Assembly: GCA_033032865.1 (NCBI GenBank)
Contig: JAWHQI010000121.1
Coordinates: forward strand, 1,488,001-1,552,000
Direction of reading: 5' to 3'
DNA length: 64,000 bases
From: Dactylorhiza incarnata
Taxonomy: Eukaryota > Streptophyta > Magnoliopsida > Asparagales > Orchidaceae
The notes beneath the pieces were generated by a model, which saw only the letters and a program-made list of their open reading frames with translations, made no database searches and was not told the origin of the DNA. Shown here piece by piece: positions 40,735 through 52,545 of the stretch (the first letter of the stretch is position 1; each line of letters opens with the position of its first letter). The position numbers were made by a program, and so were the translations under genes.

Positions 40735-43413
40735 TGTAACATCCGAAATTTACGAGTCGTCTTTCTGTATTTTAAGATCCATTATCGGCGCCAACGACAT
40801 GTCAAGGTATTTTCTGTTAGGCTTAATCCCACGAATAATGGGAAGATTAATTAAGATATGTTAATAGAGAAATTTACGAATTTTAGTTCGGCACGTTTTC
40901 AATTCGCGAGGACTTAACACATTTATTTATAAGTAGTTAAGAGTTGGCGTAATTGTAATTAAATGGGAGAATTCAATTTCAAGGCAGAATTGACGTTATA
41001 GCCAAACCCACGTCTTGCGGTTTTTCCTTCCGCAATCCACGACCGCGTATATCTAAGAATAGGGCATCACGTAACCAATTACGCACCCCTTCTAGTTTTC
41101 CAACTGAGCGCTTGAAATTGAAACCGCCGCATGCCCCTCCTCTCGCCGACGCTCCAAGCGCGCCTCCCGCATGGCTTTAGGGCTCGCGTTTCCTTCTGTT
41201 GAGGTCGGCGACACCCCCATTTTCTCTATTCGAGCGCAACAAGCATCCTCCCTGTTGAAGACGGCTTCAGCAGACCGCAGAAGCACTTTCCTCCGTGCCC
41301 TAGTTAGTCGATTGAGCCCAGTTCTGTTCCAATCGACTATAGTAGGCCTTTTCTTGTAAGTTACTGAGCAAATCCCCCTTCCTAGCCGCAGTTTGGCTCA
41401 ACTCACTGATGTTGTAGTTTTCCCCTCCCGCAAATCGCAGTCAGACAGTGGTATGGAGTCGTCCCTCCTCCTAATCGAAGGCAATCCACCGTTCTTGCAA
41501 GATCTTCCCTCTTGCAGTAAGATATATTTCAGTTATTAATCATTCCTTTATTTTCAGTAGTAGCCGTGGGTTTTTCATCCTTGTAATATAAGAAATTGTA
41601 GACTTATATTTGTAGGAAAGGGGGCAAAAGCCCTCAGCATTTCCTCTCTTTGTATCATTCTTTCCCACTCTTATTTCCTTGTGAAATGTTATAGTGTTGT
41701 CATTGAAGCACTAGAGGATTGTTAATTAATTAATTAGGGTTTATGTTTCACTTCAGATTTATGGTTCGAGTTGACGTAGATCGGAGAAGAATTCTTGGTG
41801 TTTTCAATGTGACCTAGAAGAGTCATGTCGTCGCGTCGTATGTACGAGCGCCGTAATACTTAGGTAAGAAATTCGTTTCCTTTTGGTTAGACATATCACA
41901 TAGATCAATTTATGTATTATACTCTATTATGCATAAATATGGTAACAATTTGAATTTATACGTAGCATACTTTTCTTGTAGATAAGTAATAATAAATCAT
42001 ATCCTTAGCATCATGTCACCACAATATGAACTACGTTAAGAAGCAAAAGAAGACTTTATGTGATGTATATAATGCACAATTGTATAGCTATGAAGAAACA
42101 TGAAATCAGAGTATAGTACACTTCATGCATAGATGAGAATAGTAGATCATAATTTAATCTTCTTATCGTGATGATACGAACCATGTATACTAGAACGTAA
42201 GAAATATTATGTCTTATAGTTAGACATACAATGTAAATATATGAATGATTCCCTCTAAAAGTAATATCACTATATTATAGAGAAGTAAACAATGCATGTA
42301 GATATGAATAACGCATCCTATGAATAGAGGAAAATAGTGAACTACAATTTCTTATTGTATAACAAAAATATGAACAAGGTTGATTAAGACGTAAGAAATC
42401 TTTTTTTTTTTGGCTAGACACGCCACGTAGCTTATTGCATGAATTGTTCTCATATAGTTAAGAGATTATTCATAATAATATGAAATCGTGTGCATCTAGA
42501 CTTGATTGCAGATCAAGATAAGGAATATTAAACTCTTATGAAATCACGTATTCAGTTAGACAAGTAAATACTGAACCACCACAACAAACATATGAGGCGG
42601 TTAAATAACATGAAACACGATCAAGTACGTAAGGATGAATAAGTATGCAGTCCAACAGCTAATGAGAATAATTAGGGGGCACGATCGAGACTTTCTCTCG
42701 TGATAGATAGAGGCGCACTCACTATCTTACTCATATGGCGTAGCAGACCGTATGAGCCTCAAGTTAGGGGGTGATGACACCTCATTTAGAAAATCAGTAG
42801 ATGCGAGTCCGTGTCCGTGAGACATTAGAACAGCTGCGTTCGTTAGTAGGACTCGGATCGTTAGAATGCGCATAAGAATATACTTAATTTAGAACCACAA
42901 GAAGAAAAGTTCAAAACTCCTAGAACTCGAGGGTATGCCAAAATCTAGAAATCTTTATAGTTTAACAATCCCAAGCTTAAATGGAAATGCATATCATGAT
43001 CACATTAGAACTGACACTTATGTTTAAAAGTATTTTGATAGAAAAGCATGCATAGAGCATAGTTTACATTTATTAGTATAAAATGTTACTTTTAAAAGGA
43101 TGCTCTTATAATTTGTTTCAAGATGTTTTCTTAGTGCCACCGGGGGAAAAGTCTTTCTTGCTCGCCAGTGGGTTGATCCGTTTTCGGAATTTTCATTACA
43201 GGGATCACAGGTCAAGTTGTTCGCTCGTACTTCCTAGTTGGCTCTGTGTTTCAATCTTTAAGGTACTTTAACAGTCTGAATTTCAGCCATTTGTTTCCGC
43301 TGTAAACTAGTAATCTTGTTATGATACTAATTTATATTGTTGCTTCGTTTGTTTCACATCATAAGTTTCGGCCAGGCTTATGAATTGATGTCAAACTGGG
43401 TAGGGGTGTTACA
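40735..43413 (+). mobile_element. Solo LTR, 2679 bp, Tekay/Del-like ends
   Basis: Begins TGTAACATCCGAAATTTACG and ends GGGGTGTTACA, with perfect TSD gagat (40730-40734, 43414-43418). No gag, pol or primer site inside. Long LTRs with TGTAACAYCC...GTGTTACA ends are familiar from Tekay/Del chromoviruses, so a solo LTR is the simplest reading; a non-coding LARD-like unit is less likely because no internal repeat pair is seen. No reading frame of interest in its 2.7 kb. Confidence 0.8.
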
Positions 43414-43506
43414 GAGATGGCCGTCGATGGAGTGGAGGCTGTTGTCCGTCGTGGCATGAGCCCCGGCGGCTTCGAAGGAGCGGACGGGGGTGGCAGGTCG
43501 GACCAT

Positions 43507-43836
43507 TGATGGAGTATCGAAGAAATCAAGAGACATGCTTGCATTAAACGAGAAAACGGATACAATCCGGCGCGGACGCCGGCCAAGATCTAGGAGGCTG
43601 GTTCCTCCTAAGACCTCTCTCTCAATTGAGAGCCAAAACCCTAAGATCAAAAAGAAGAAATAAACACTCTCATACCCCCTCCTTATATAGGGAGGGGGGC
43701 TCACATATCAAAACATAAAATACGATTTAATTAATATTAATAAATTAATACCAATTAATTACACATTAATTATGGTGGTTTCCATATGCGCTCCTCCTGC
43801 GAGCTGATGTGCGTTGGCGGATGCATAATCGTAACA
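43507..43836 (-). repeat. Element C 5' LTR (330 bp)
   Basis: Matches 39528-39881 apart from a few substitutions and a shorter TTAATTAA tract. TATATAGGGAGG near 43684 is the likely TATA region. Ends TAACA before TSD atctt. Confidence 0.9.
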
Positions 43837-43874
43837 ATCTTGTTCTAAGCTGTTAAGCTTTTGAACTCTACCTT

Positions 43875-43886
43875 GCTCTGATACCA
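43875..43886 (-). other. Primer-binding site of complex B
   Basis: Minus strand TGGTATCAGAGC, tRNA-iMet type, two bases from the 5' LTR at 43889. Confidence 0.9.
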
Positions 43887-43888
43887 AT

Positions 43889-45859
43889 TGAAAGATATGG
43901 GTTGTCTATAAACAACACCTTGAGGGGGGTGATTAGGTGTTTTCACCATTATTTGCTACTTTAAAATAAAGCAATCAAAGCACACAGGCAAACCAGAAAA
44001 CACACAAGAATTTATAGTGGTTCCCTACAAGACAATGTGTCTAGAGGTAGTCCACTGTCCCTCCCACCTATCTAGCAATGTGCTAGACTAGGCAACTTCT
44101 CCAAAGCTCAGATCTTTTCCACTATTCAGCAGATCTTACAACTCAGATCACAAAGGATTCTACCTCAGCTCTTCACACAGAAAAGCTTACACTCAGGTTA
44201 TACAAACCTCAACAATTTTCTCGAACTTTACAAGTCTTACCAAGTACTCAGATCTGTACCAATATCCTACCAAACTCAGGCACACACAGAACCCTACAAA
44301 GCTAAGGCTCACAAAGAACCCTACCAACTCAGATCTGGTACAAGATCCTACAAGCTCAGGTTCACAAAGAACCCTACCAAATAAGAAAGGAGTTGTTCTG
44401 TTGTAGAAGAGAAGGCTTCAAAATATAAGCTTTGAATGTCAGACCTCTTCTTCTTGCACATGTAAGTCCAGTGACCTTGTGGATTACTGAACCTTCTTTT
44501 GAATCTTCCTCTTAGTTGATAGATGCCCTTCTTGTACAGAAGGAAGATTCTTTCTTGTGTTTTCAGCTAAGTGATGAAGATTTTCTTTCTTGTCTTCTTT
44601 TCTTTTCAAATGGTACAGAAAAGTTTGCTTTCTTTTGAAACTTCTTTGATCTTCACAGCACGGCCAATGAAATTTTCTTCTTGTTTTCTTTTCTTTCTCT
44701 TCTGTAGGTATGTATGAGAATGAACTTTAGAAAGAATGCTAAGTAACCGTCACTCTGTAAAAGAAAAATCTTTCTTTTATACTCATCTGCACTTATGCAC
44801 AAAGGCCCTTATTGATTATTGCATAATCAATTACTCTGTTTGAAAATTCTGGCAAAATTGGTATATTTAATTTATCATAAATTCCTTGCTGTTTTTGGAA
44901 TTTGAAGAATATAGACATAATATTATTCTTCATTGAATATTGTGCAACGGTTATATTCTGCAGAGAATATGTCATTTAATATTCCTTGATTGATGCACAA
45001 GATAGGCGGCGTGCACATTCCCTGTATATTAATTTCCAAGAACGACTGCGCAATAAATGTTGCTCTGCCACTATCAAGATGATAATATTTCTTCAAACCG
45101 ATATCGACTTGATCAATGTAAACGACAGATATACTTCTCAACGACATCGTCGACATACTTCCCTCTTCAAGACTATACTTGATATCTCGACAATATTGCT
45201 TCCTTTAGACGGTATCGTAGAGATATTTCTTTTAATAACACTTAGACTTATTTATCTGACAGACAGCCTTTCTTCAAGACGATATTGTCTTGATTTTCTA
45301 GACGATATAAGATCTTCAAACCGATGAACCTTTCTGTTAACTTAATGAGTTCTGTCTTTTAGCTTCATGGCTACACCTCTTATTCAAGACGATATCGTCA
45401 ACATTTGATCTTATTTTTATCAACGATAAATTTCCTTCAAGACGATGCCGTCGACATCTGAACTTAGTTGTATCCATGATAAGCTTTCTTAAACCTTTCA
45501 AAGCTATATACATCTTCATCAAGACGATATCGTCGACATCTGAACTCGGCTTTATCAACGATAAGTTTTCTTCAAGACAATATCAACGGAATTGTTTCGA
45601 CGATATTTTCTTGGTGAATTTTCATTTCGATTATAGTCTTGATATTAGTAATGTAGCTTTAATGCATCTGTCAACGATATTGATAGCAACTCAATGATAT
45701 GACCAGTCCTTCTTTATGTTTTTGGACTTAGTGAATTATTTGGCATATGGTTTATCTTTTGCAGTCATGAATAAAACATACCATCATATACATAGTGCAT
45801 TTATCATTGATCTGATCACTTCTTTAAATCAGGAACATTGTTGGACACTGTTCCCAACA
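43889..45859 (-). repeat. 5' LTR of SIRE-like complex B (about 1971 bp)
   Basis: Colinear with 23605-25607. TATAAAAG on the minus strand at 44774-44781. The palindrome array is at about 45120-45600. Minus strand begins TGTTGGGAACAGTG. Confidence 0.9.
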
Positions 45860-46674
45860 TTTTATATCACATGACACGAGTAATTATTTCTAAGTTAACT
45901 ATATATTTAAGTCAATTTATCATTTAAGTTAAAAAGAAATTAATGAGAACTAAATGAAAATATTTTGGGCAAATTTTAGTATGAGTTAACTATGTAAGAA
46001 AACTGAACCGAACCGTATGGATTCGGTTCGGTTTCGGTTTGGGATGTGTGAAACCCGAGATCCTATTCCTAGCAAGTCGCGAGTACCTAACATCATCGGG
46101 TACTCGCCGCCCAGGCGAGCAAGCCCTGAGTGAAGTGTGCTCGCCCGCTATAGGGAGATCCCCTTTTCAGGATCTTTCGTGTTGGCATGCAATTAGCCAT
46201 TCCAAACAGCGGGATTCCGTTGTTGGCAGACCAACTTGGGCAGCTTTTAGTGAAACCAAAAGACGGGATTCAGCAATCAGCAGACGGTTATGAGAAAACT
46301 ATAAATAGACCCCCAAGGGCACCTTTGGAGAGGACCGGACTTGTTTCTCTCTCAGTTGGCTAGTTTTGGTTGGCAAAAGGGTTCAGGCTTGCTGCTCACC
46401 GTGGTTTCCGGGTGGGTGGTCAGGAATCCTCTAGTGCTCTTCAAGGTATTCGGCTCAGCATTGGCTTAGGAGGAGAAGCTCTCTAAGATCTTTCGGGTGT
46501 GTGGCGGGACCTCTTCGCTGCAGCTTGAGGGTCTATTCTAGTTTTCCACCAAAAAGAGTGAGGTTCCTTGTCCCGAGAGTCTGGCCTGGTGAGCAAGCTT
46601 AGGAGAAGTAAGTGCAAGCTACACCCTTGGTCCAAACTCCTCGTTGAACCGCGGTTTTCGGGTTCAACAACAGG

Positions 46675-46713
46675 GAACACCGCTTAGGTTTATGAATTAC
46701 GTCAAAAGATAGC
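46675..46713 (+). pseudogene. Copia gag, continuation after the solo LTR
   Basis: Continues the frame interrupted at 22919 (a stop, then VYELRQKIADT) and matches the next conserved part of Copia gag. It is cut at 46713 by the chromovirus, whose left TSD copy is atagc (46709-46713). Confidence 0.7.
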
Positions 46714-46948
46714 TGATACGATCTGGAGAGGAATCCGGCAAGGGGGAGGGCCGGCGGTGGTGAGGAAGAAGAGAGGGATTTGGGTAGGGAAGAAAAGCTT
46801 AGGCAGCAGCCCTAAACTCTATTCATCCAAAGATCCCCAAAAAGGAGTACAACACCACCCCTTATAGGCGCGGGGTACGGATAGTGAAAGTACGATGCTA
46901 ATAGAAAAGCGTACACAATATAATTGAAATAACAGAAAGCAATTAACA
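46714..46948 (-). repeat. Chromovirus D 3' LTR (235 bp)
   Basis: Minus strand begins TGTTAATTGCTTTC and ends CGTATCA. The pol stop (TGA at 46953-46955) lies only a few bases from it. Confidence 0.8.
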
Positions 46949-46952
46949 ATAA

Positions 46953-49900
46953 TCATCCCAGCGGCGCGTCTTCAGTCTCTCCTCCAGACGGACCCGTCGT
47001 CGTCTTTCTCCGCGTGTAGACCCGCCACGACGTCTCGTCGACATGCACGTCCGTAACAATACCACTGTCCGGAAAATGTGCCTTGTCCTCAAGGCAATAG
47101 TCAGCGAACTGGCAGCGGAAGTCATCCGGAGGGAGTCATGTAGCATCTGAGTCTGGTTAGTTAGCCCAGGCAACCAGAATTTCCTCCGCGGTGGGGTCTC
47201 CCGGCAGAAGGCATTGGCGGTCGAGTGTCTTGGTTGGGTAATACAGTGCCTCGCCAGCGAGATCGACGTCGGTCGAAAAGTGATCCGTGGTGGCGTGGTT
47301 GCCCACCACACGACGTTGCTGAGAAACGTGGAAGACTGGGTGTATGCAGCTCTTGGCGAGGAGGCGGAGGCGGTAGGCAACCGCACCGATACGTGTCAGT
47401 ATCTCAAATGGGCCAAAAAAATGGGGAGTTAACTTCGGGCAGGGTCTGCGGGACACGGAAAGCTAGCGGTATGGGTGCAATTTGATGAACACCTTCCCCA
47501 TCTGAAAGGAGAGATCGCGCCGCTTCCTGTTCGCAAAGGAAGACATCTTCTGTTGGGCCCGTAAGAGGTGATGCTTCAGGTGGTCCAGGATGGTGTCACG
47601 GTCCTGCAGGGCGGTGGCCAAACTCTCGACCTGACACTCTCCCGGCAGATGACGGAGAATGGTGGGCGGTGGCTGGCCATAGACAGCCTCGAACGGGGTG
47701 GTACCTGCTGCGTGCTGGTAGACGGTGTTGTAGGAGTACTCGGCCCAACAGAGTCACTTGGCCCATCCACGGGGTTGCTCCCCCACAAAACAGCGAAGGT
47801 ACGTCTCCAAGCACCGGTTGAGGACCTCGAACTGGACATTCGTATGCGGGTGATAAGCAGTGCTCATGCGGAGGCGAGTGCCCTGTAGCCGGAAAAGTGT
47901 GGTTCATAAGGTGCTCAAGAAAAGTGGGTCACGATCGTTCACGATCGACTGAGGAAAGCCATCAAGGCGCACGCCGCCGCTGATGAAGTTGTCCGCGACT
48001 GTGAAGACGGTGTAGGGGTGACGAAGGGAAATAAAATGGCCGTATTTGGACAGTCTGTCCACCACGACCAAGATACAGTCGAATCCCTGGGAGAGTGGTA
48101 GCTGAGTAATGAATTCCATGGCCACGTCCTCCCAAACGCGATCCAGAATGGGAAGAAGCTGAAGGAGGCCGGCTGGAAAAGCTTCCTCGTACTTGGCCTT
48201 CTGGTAGACCAGACAGGCGGCCACGAATGCCTTGACCTGTCGGAACATGTGGGGCCAATAGAGGAAGGCCACTAAATGGCGGTAGGTACGGAAGGTCAGG
48301 GCGTGCCCTCCGGAGGGCGATGTGTGAAACTCGGCGAGGATGCGGGGAATGCTCGGTGACGATGGCGCTAGAGCAAGGAGGCCCTTGAAGAACAGGCGGC
48401 CCCCTACAAGTGAGTATGGTGGATGGGCGGTGGCGTCCGCGATGAGCGCCATCCGAATCCCGGATAAAACGGGGTCGGCCTCAACCTCGTGTTGGATGGT
48501 CGCGTCTTCCCACACCGGTCGAGAAATAGCTGTGAGCTCTGGTGACTGGCTCTGACGAGAGAGGGCATCAACCGCTCGGTTCTCCCTCCTCGGGAGGAAC
48601 TCGATGGTGAAATCATAACCCAGGAGTTTGGCCACCCACACCTGCTGTGCGGGTGTTGCGATCTTCTGCTGGAGGAGGTAGTGAAGGTCGTGGTGGTCAG
48701 TGCGGACCACGAAAAGGAGGCCCAACAGATATGGGCGCCAATGCTGAACGGCGAGAACGAGGCCCATGAGCTCGTTCTCATATGCGAAGCGGGTGCAAAC
48801 GGTGCTGGAGAAAGCACGGTTGAAACAAGTTATCGGACGTCTGGCCTGCATGAGGACGGCTCACACTCCGGAACCCGATGCGTCACACTCCACAAGGAAC
48901 GACAAAGAGAAGTCGGGCATAGCCAGCACCGGCTCGCGGACTAGGGCCTGCTGAAGGGAGGCAAAGGCTGCAGCGGCCGTCCATTGAAAAGGGCCATCCT
49001 CCGACTTCTTCAGGAGCTGCGTGAGTGTCCGAGCTAGAGCCCCGTCCCTTGGATGAAGTGGCGATAGTATCCCGTCAAGCCGAGGAATCCGCGGATGTCC
49101 CGCAGGGATGTAGGAGTCGGCCAATGAAGGGTCGCCGCAATCATCTCCTCATCCATGGCAACCCCCCTGGCCGAGATGGTGTGGTCGAGGTAGCTCACTT
49201 CTGACGCTCCAAAGGAACACTTCGTCGGATGGAGCTTGAGGTGATGGTGTCGGATGGTAGTCAGAGTGAGGCGGATGTGTTGAAGGTGATCCTTCCAGGA
49301 AGAACTGTATACCAAAATGTCATAAAAAAACTAGAACGTGTCGACAAAGTACCGCTCGGAAAATATCGTTCATCGTCGCCTGGAAGGTGGCCGGTGCGTT
49401 GGTCAGGCCGAAAGACATGACCAAGAACTCGTAGTGGTCGTCGTGCGTCCGAAAGGCGGTCTTGGCGATGTCTTCGGGCCGTACACGGATCTGGTGATAG
49501 CCTGCTCGGAGGTCCAGCTTGGTAAAGAATCTGGCGTCGTGAAGCTCATTCAGAAGCTTCTGAATAACTGGGATCGGGTACCTGTCCGGAATGGTGGCCT
49601 TGTTGAGCTCCCGGTAGTCCACGCAAAACCGTCAACTATTGTCCTTCTTCCGGACTAGGAGGATCGGGCTGGAGAAGGGGCTCGCTCTGGGTAAAGATGA
49701 GGCCCCCCATCAACATCTCACGGACTAGTTCGATCTCGTCCTTCTGCACATGGTCGTAGCGGTAAGGACGTACCGACACCGCCGCAGCACCGGGCTGGAG
49801 GGAAATGGTGTGATCCGACGGACGAGCCGGAGGGAGGCCGGTCGGGGCAGCAAAGATATCGTTGAACTCGACGAGTAATGTCTGAAGGTCGGCCGGGTGT

Positions 49901-50822
49901 GAAGGATGTGGCGGTGCCGAAGCAGAGAGCGGCCAAAGTCATGCGGAAAAGTCGACAAACCGTGGAATCGCACGGGCGGAGACCGGGGAGCGAAGCAAAG
50001 CGGAGTCGCTTACCAGGCAGCATGTCTGGCCCTCCCGGAGGAACTGCATAGTCATACTCTCCCAGTTGACCCGCACTTCGCCCAGTGTGCGGAGCCAAGC
50101 CACTCACAGAATGGCGACAATACCTCTGAGGCCGAAGGGGTAGAAGTTTGCGGTCACCAGGCAGGACCCCACCGTTAGGGAGAGAGTGGTGCAACACCCG
50201 TGGGTCGGCCGACGACGCCCATCGCCCAGATAGACTGTAAAGTCACAGGAGAGGGAACCAAGGTAAGGTGAAGCTAGTGCGCCAATTGGGCCTAGAGGAA
50301 GTTGTGGATCGCACCACTGTCCACCATGACCACAATGGAACGATCACGCGACGTGCCTGCCAGCTTCAGGGTCTGAGGTCCCGAAATGCCGCCCACTTTG
50401 AAACAAGGCAGCTCCAAGCGGTGAAAAGTAGGTGAAGCGGTGTCCACCGTGCCGTCACCCACGAATAGCTTGAGGGCCTCGAAATCCTCCAAGGTGACCT
50501 CCGGGTTGAAGTCGTCGATGATGGCGTGGAACACCTTGATGGAGCACACATGCGTAGGAGAGTAGGGCTGGCGACAACGGAAACATAGGCCCTTGCTACG
50601 GCATTCGTTGTAGGTACTTTTGGAGATGCGATGGGGAACCACCGTTCGGCCAGGTTGGTCTCCCCCAGGGGGTGGCCGCTGCGGGGCTGTTGAAGGAGGT
50701 GGCGGCCAGGGCGGCCGAGGCAGGTGGTCGCCAGCGCGGCCGAGGCAGGTGGTGATTGGCTGCAGGCATAGGCGCAGGTGCCCTGGGGGCAAGGTCGGCC
50801 TCCACCAGACACGCCATGTCAA
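46953..50822 (-). pseudogene. Chromovirus D pol: protease, RT, RNase H, integrase, chromodomain tail
   Basis: Order on the minus strand: gag knuckle CFRCRQPYSPTHVC (about 50598-50557, CX2CX7HXC); protease MVDSGAIHNFL at about 50300; [22 protein letters not shown] and [11 protein letters not shown] (49320-49622), a frameshift in a T run near 49320, and the catalytic box reading FYDILVY where FDD/YVDD is expected; RNase H (CDASGSG, TDHHDLHYLL, LLGYDFTIEF), with a TGA at 48861; integrase (VVVDRLSKYGHF, FPQSIVNDRDPLF), with more stops; C-terminal [20 protein letters not shown] and a chromodomain-like [12 protein letters not shown], in which two nonsense codons stand where Q and W are expected. 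Certainly inactive. Confidence 0.88.
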
Positions 50823-50969
50823 GGGCGTCTGAGACCGTGCAAGGATGGTGCGTGCGGAGCCGGGAGAGGATATGGAGCAGTATCCCCTGGATGAAGAAGC
50901 CCAGGTAATGGTCGGGTGACAAGCCGGGGATATGGATGACCAAGGCTACGAACTCATCAATGTAGTCGT
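50823..50969 (-). pseudogene. Chromovirus D gag, part downstream of the insertion
   Basis: Frame with YIDEFVALVIHIPGLSPDHY and FFIQGILLHILSRLRT, the second half of the gag core, continuing into the gag linker and knuckle. It starts at the TSD gtcgt (50965-50969). Confidence 0.8.
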
Positions 50970-52530
50970 TGATACGCGAAAAGCAGATATATAATTTACG
51001 CAAGTGCACGTGTCGGTTCAAGTAATAAAGTGTAAGTAAAGTATCGTTCCCACGAGGAAGTGTCGAATCTAATACCCGCAATTACTAGCTTAACCTTTTC
51101 TTTAGATCCAAGTGAATTAATTAAGGTGATTTATGTTAACAACGAAAAATCAAATCTAGTTTCTATAATAACTACTTTAGAATACTTGTAATCAGTTTAG
51201 GAAGATAGTCTCGTATATTGTTTTCCTTTGCTTGTTGTAATGTTTTCTTAAAATGATTTATCATGAATGTTAAAATGACTATCGTGCAACGATTTGAAGA
51301 TGAAAAATATGATCTCTCGATCTATGAAATTCGTTCACCCCGTATTTCCCTAGTTATCTCTAACATAGGTAACAATAGAGAGTGACATCAAGAACACAAA
51401 TCAATGTTGCTACCGCGAAGACGAAATCTCTTTCTCCCTTCAACGATATACTAAATTTATGAAACACTTGCGCCACTCCTCTCTCGAATCTCGCAGCGTA
51501 GTATTAAGACGGAAACTTTGGTGAAATAATTACGCAACTCCTCTCTCGAATCTTGCTGCGCAAAATAAAACATTCATCTAGCCCGACTCCTCTCTCGAAT
51601 CTCGCCAAGCAAATTAAAGATGAAAACTTAAGCCAAAATTTCCAGAATAAAAATCATAGATTCAATAACAATATAATCTCAAGCATTCATGACAAGGAAT
51701 TAAGGTTCAAAACATCACAACAAATCAAAGTACTCACACATACAAGACTAAGAGAATTTAGTTCATCACGAAGATCAAACACAACGAAATTGGATAGATC
51801 TTACAAGACATGATGTTTAGAGATCTAAACGCTGCAGGAAATTGTACTCAGAATTGCGCAGAAGTCCTCCTTGATGAAGAACCGAAGCGTCCTTCTCCTT
51901 TGTTTTCTCGCCCTAGAACAGTCCTCCTCTTCGATTATCTGAATGATCCCCTACTTCCCTCTCCTCTGCGATAATTCTCCCCTTCTCAACCGTCGAGACA
52001 TGTTAAAATGCGAAATAAATGCAACCACCCATTATCGTAACCGCCAGAAGTACGTGGAGTAATTTCGTATTTAGATCTGTCAGAAACCGTCGGCATGTTG
52101 CAACATCATTTTTTTGAACTGCAGGATATGTTGCAACATGTTTCTATACTTTCTTAATCAAACAGAGGCCAAAATGTTGCAACATCATATTTTTGAACTG
52201 CATGATATGTTGCAACATATTTCTGTACTCTTCAATTTGCCAAACAACTTATCAAACAGAGGCAAAGATGTTGTAACATGTATTTTCTGAACTACGAACT
52301 ATGTTGCAACATTTCTTTCTGCACTTAATTATTTGTCTTCATCATTGACTCTTCAAAATTGATACTTCAGAATTTCTGCGCAATAACATATAAAATGACG
52401 ATAATACCCAAACTTTCAACAGGAACATATATTACTCATGTTGATAACCTTTTAACTCATAATTATCAAATATTTTAATCGAAAAGGTAATAATTAAAGC
52501 ACATGATAACTTCCTTTTGGGAAGTTATCA
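50970..52530 (-). repeat. Athila-like 3' LTR (1561 bp)
   Basis: On the + strand TGATACGCG to GAAGTTATCA; the polypurine GTGTGGGGGTG lies next to it at 52531-52541. U3 carries six TGTTGCAACA palindromes (52095-52312). Confidence 0.95.
52095..52312. promoter_or_regulatory. Three pairs of ATGTTGCAACAT palindromes in U3
   Basis: Starts at 52095, 52128, 52174, 52207, 52268 and 52301; five are the perfect 12-base palindrome, and the one at 52268 is ATGTTGTAACAT. The spacing within each pair is exactly 33 bases, while pairs are 46 and 61 bases apart. The 5' LTR repeats this exactly (62555, 62588, 62634, 62667, 62728, 62761). An AT-rich TCTAAATACG lies about 20 bases downstream in element orientation; no perfect TATA box is seen. 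Confidence 0.9.
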
Positions 52531-52545
52531 CACCCCCACACTTAG
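52531..52545 (-). other. Polypurine tract of the Athila-like element
   Basis: Minus strand CTAAGTGTGGGGGTG directly before the LTR start TGATAAC. Confidence 0.88.

Larger units (their letters stand above)
39528..43836 (-). mobile_element. Element C: small chromovirus-related LTR derivative
   Basis: LTRs 39528-39881 (354 bp) and 43507-43836 (330 bp), perfect TSD atctt (39523-39527, 43837-43841). After removing the nested solo LTR the interior is only about 0.95 kb. It encodes the N-terminal proline/alanine-rich part of a gag-like frame and a degenerate pol tail containing FEDK, as in chromovirus C-termini. No enzymes are left. A candidate primer site TGGTCCGACCTGCC next to the 5' LTR resembles the start of the chromovirus D interior (TTCCGACCTGCC). 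Non-autonomous. Confidence 0.85.
23605..45859 (-). mobile_element. SIRE-like Copia complex B (LTR-interior-partial LTR-interior-LTR)
   Basis: Outer LTRs of about 2.0 kb (23605-25607 and 43889-45859), flanks ttata (23600-23604) and tttta (45860-45864), a near-match TSD. Between them lie two gag copies (34415-35932 and 38123-39346) separated by a truncated LTR (36259 to about 37050), a short protease remnant, an accessory ORF remnant near the 3' end, and several later insertions. No RT, RNase H or integrase is present. The order suggests unequal recombination between neighbouring gag-bearing deletion derivatives. Primer site and gag type are SIRE/Maximus-like. Confidence 0.82.
23114..46058. mobile_element. 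hAT-like non-autonomous element with AACCGAACC repeats
   Basis: The left end TAAGGGTGTGCATAAAAACC is followed by many AACCGAACCGATCG repeats (23130-23300). The right end has GGTTCGGTTTCGG and CACACATCCC-type inverted terminal sequence up to 46058. The flanking 8-base duplication is gatcctgt (23106-23113) and gatcctat (46059-46066), one mismatch. Its own length is about 690 bp (23114-23604 and 45865-46058). The rest is the inserted SIRE-like complex. No transposase remains. Confidence 0.75.
22920..46669 (+). mobile_element. Solo Tat-like LTR, split by a hAT-like element
   Basis: Starts TGTACAACCCCG at 22920 and ends GGTTCAACA at 46669, with TSD acagg on both sides (22915-22919, 46670-46674). 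Its own sequence is 22920-23113 plus about 46059-46669, near 800 bp. The right part contains TATAAATAG (46300-46308) and CTCAGCATTGGCTTAGGAGG-like U5, related to the LTR at 13833-14838. No interior is present, so it arose by LTR-LTR recombination. Confidence 0.85.

Noticed and set aside
40031..40742. Overlapping frames on both strands as host genes
   Set aside because: All lie inside element C. Composition is Ala/Pro/Ser-rich, and one frame continues a gag-like N-terminus from across the nested solo LTR.
40735..43413. Coding LARD or host gene in the 2.7-kb insertion
   Set aside because: No reading frame of substance and no internal repeat pair. The ends and TSD fit a solo LTR.
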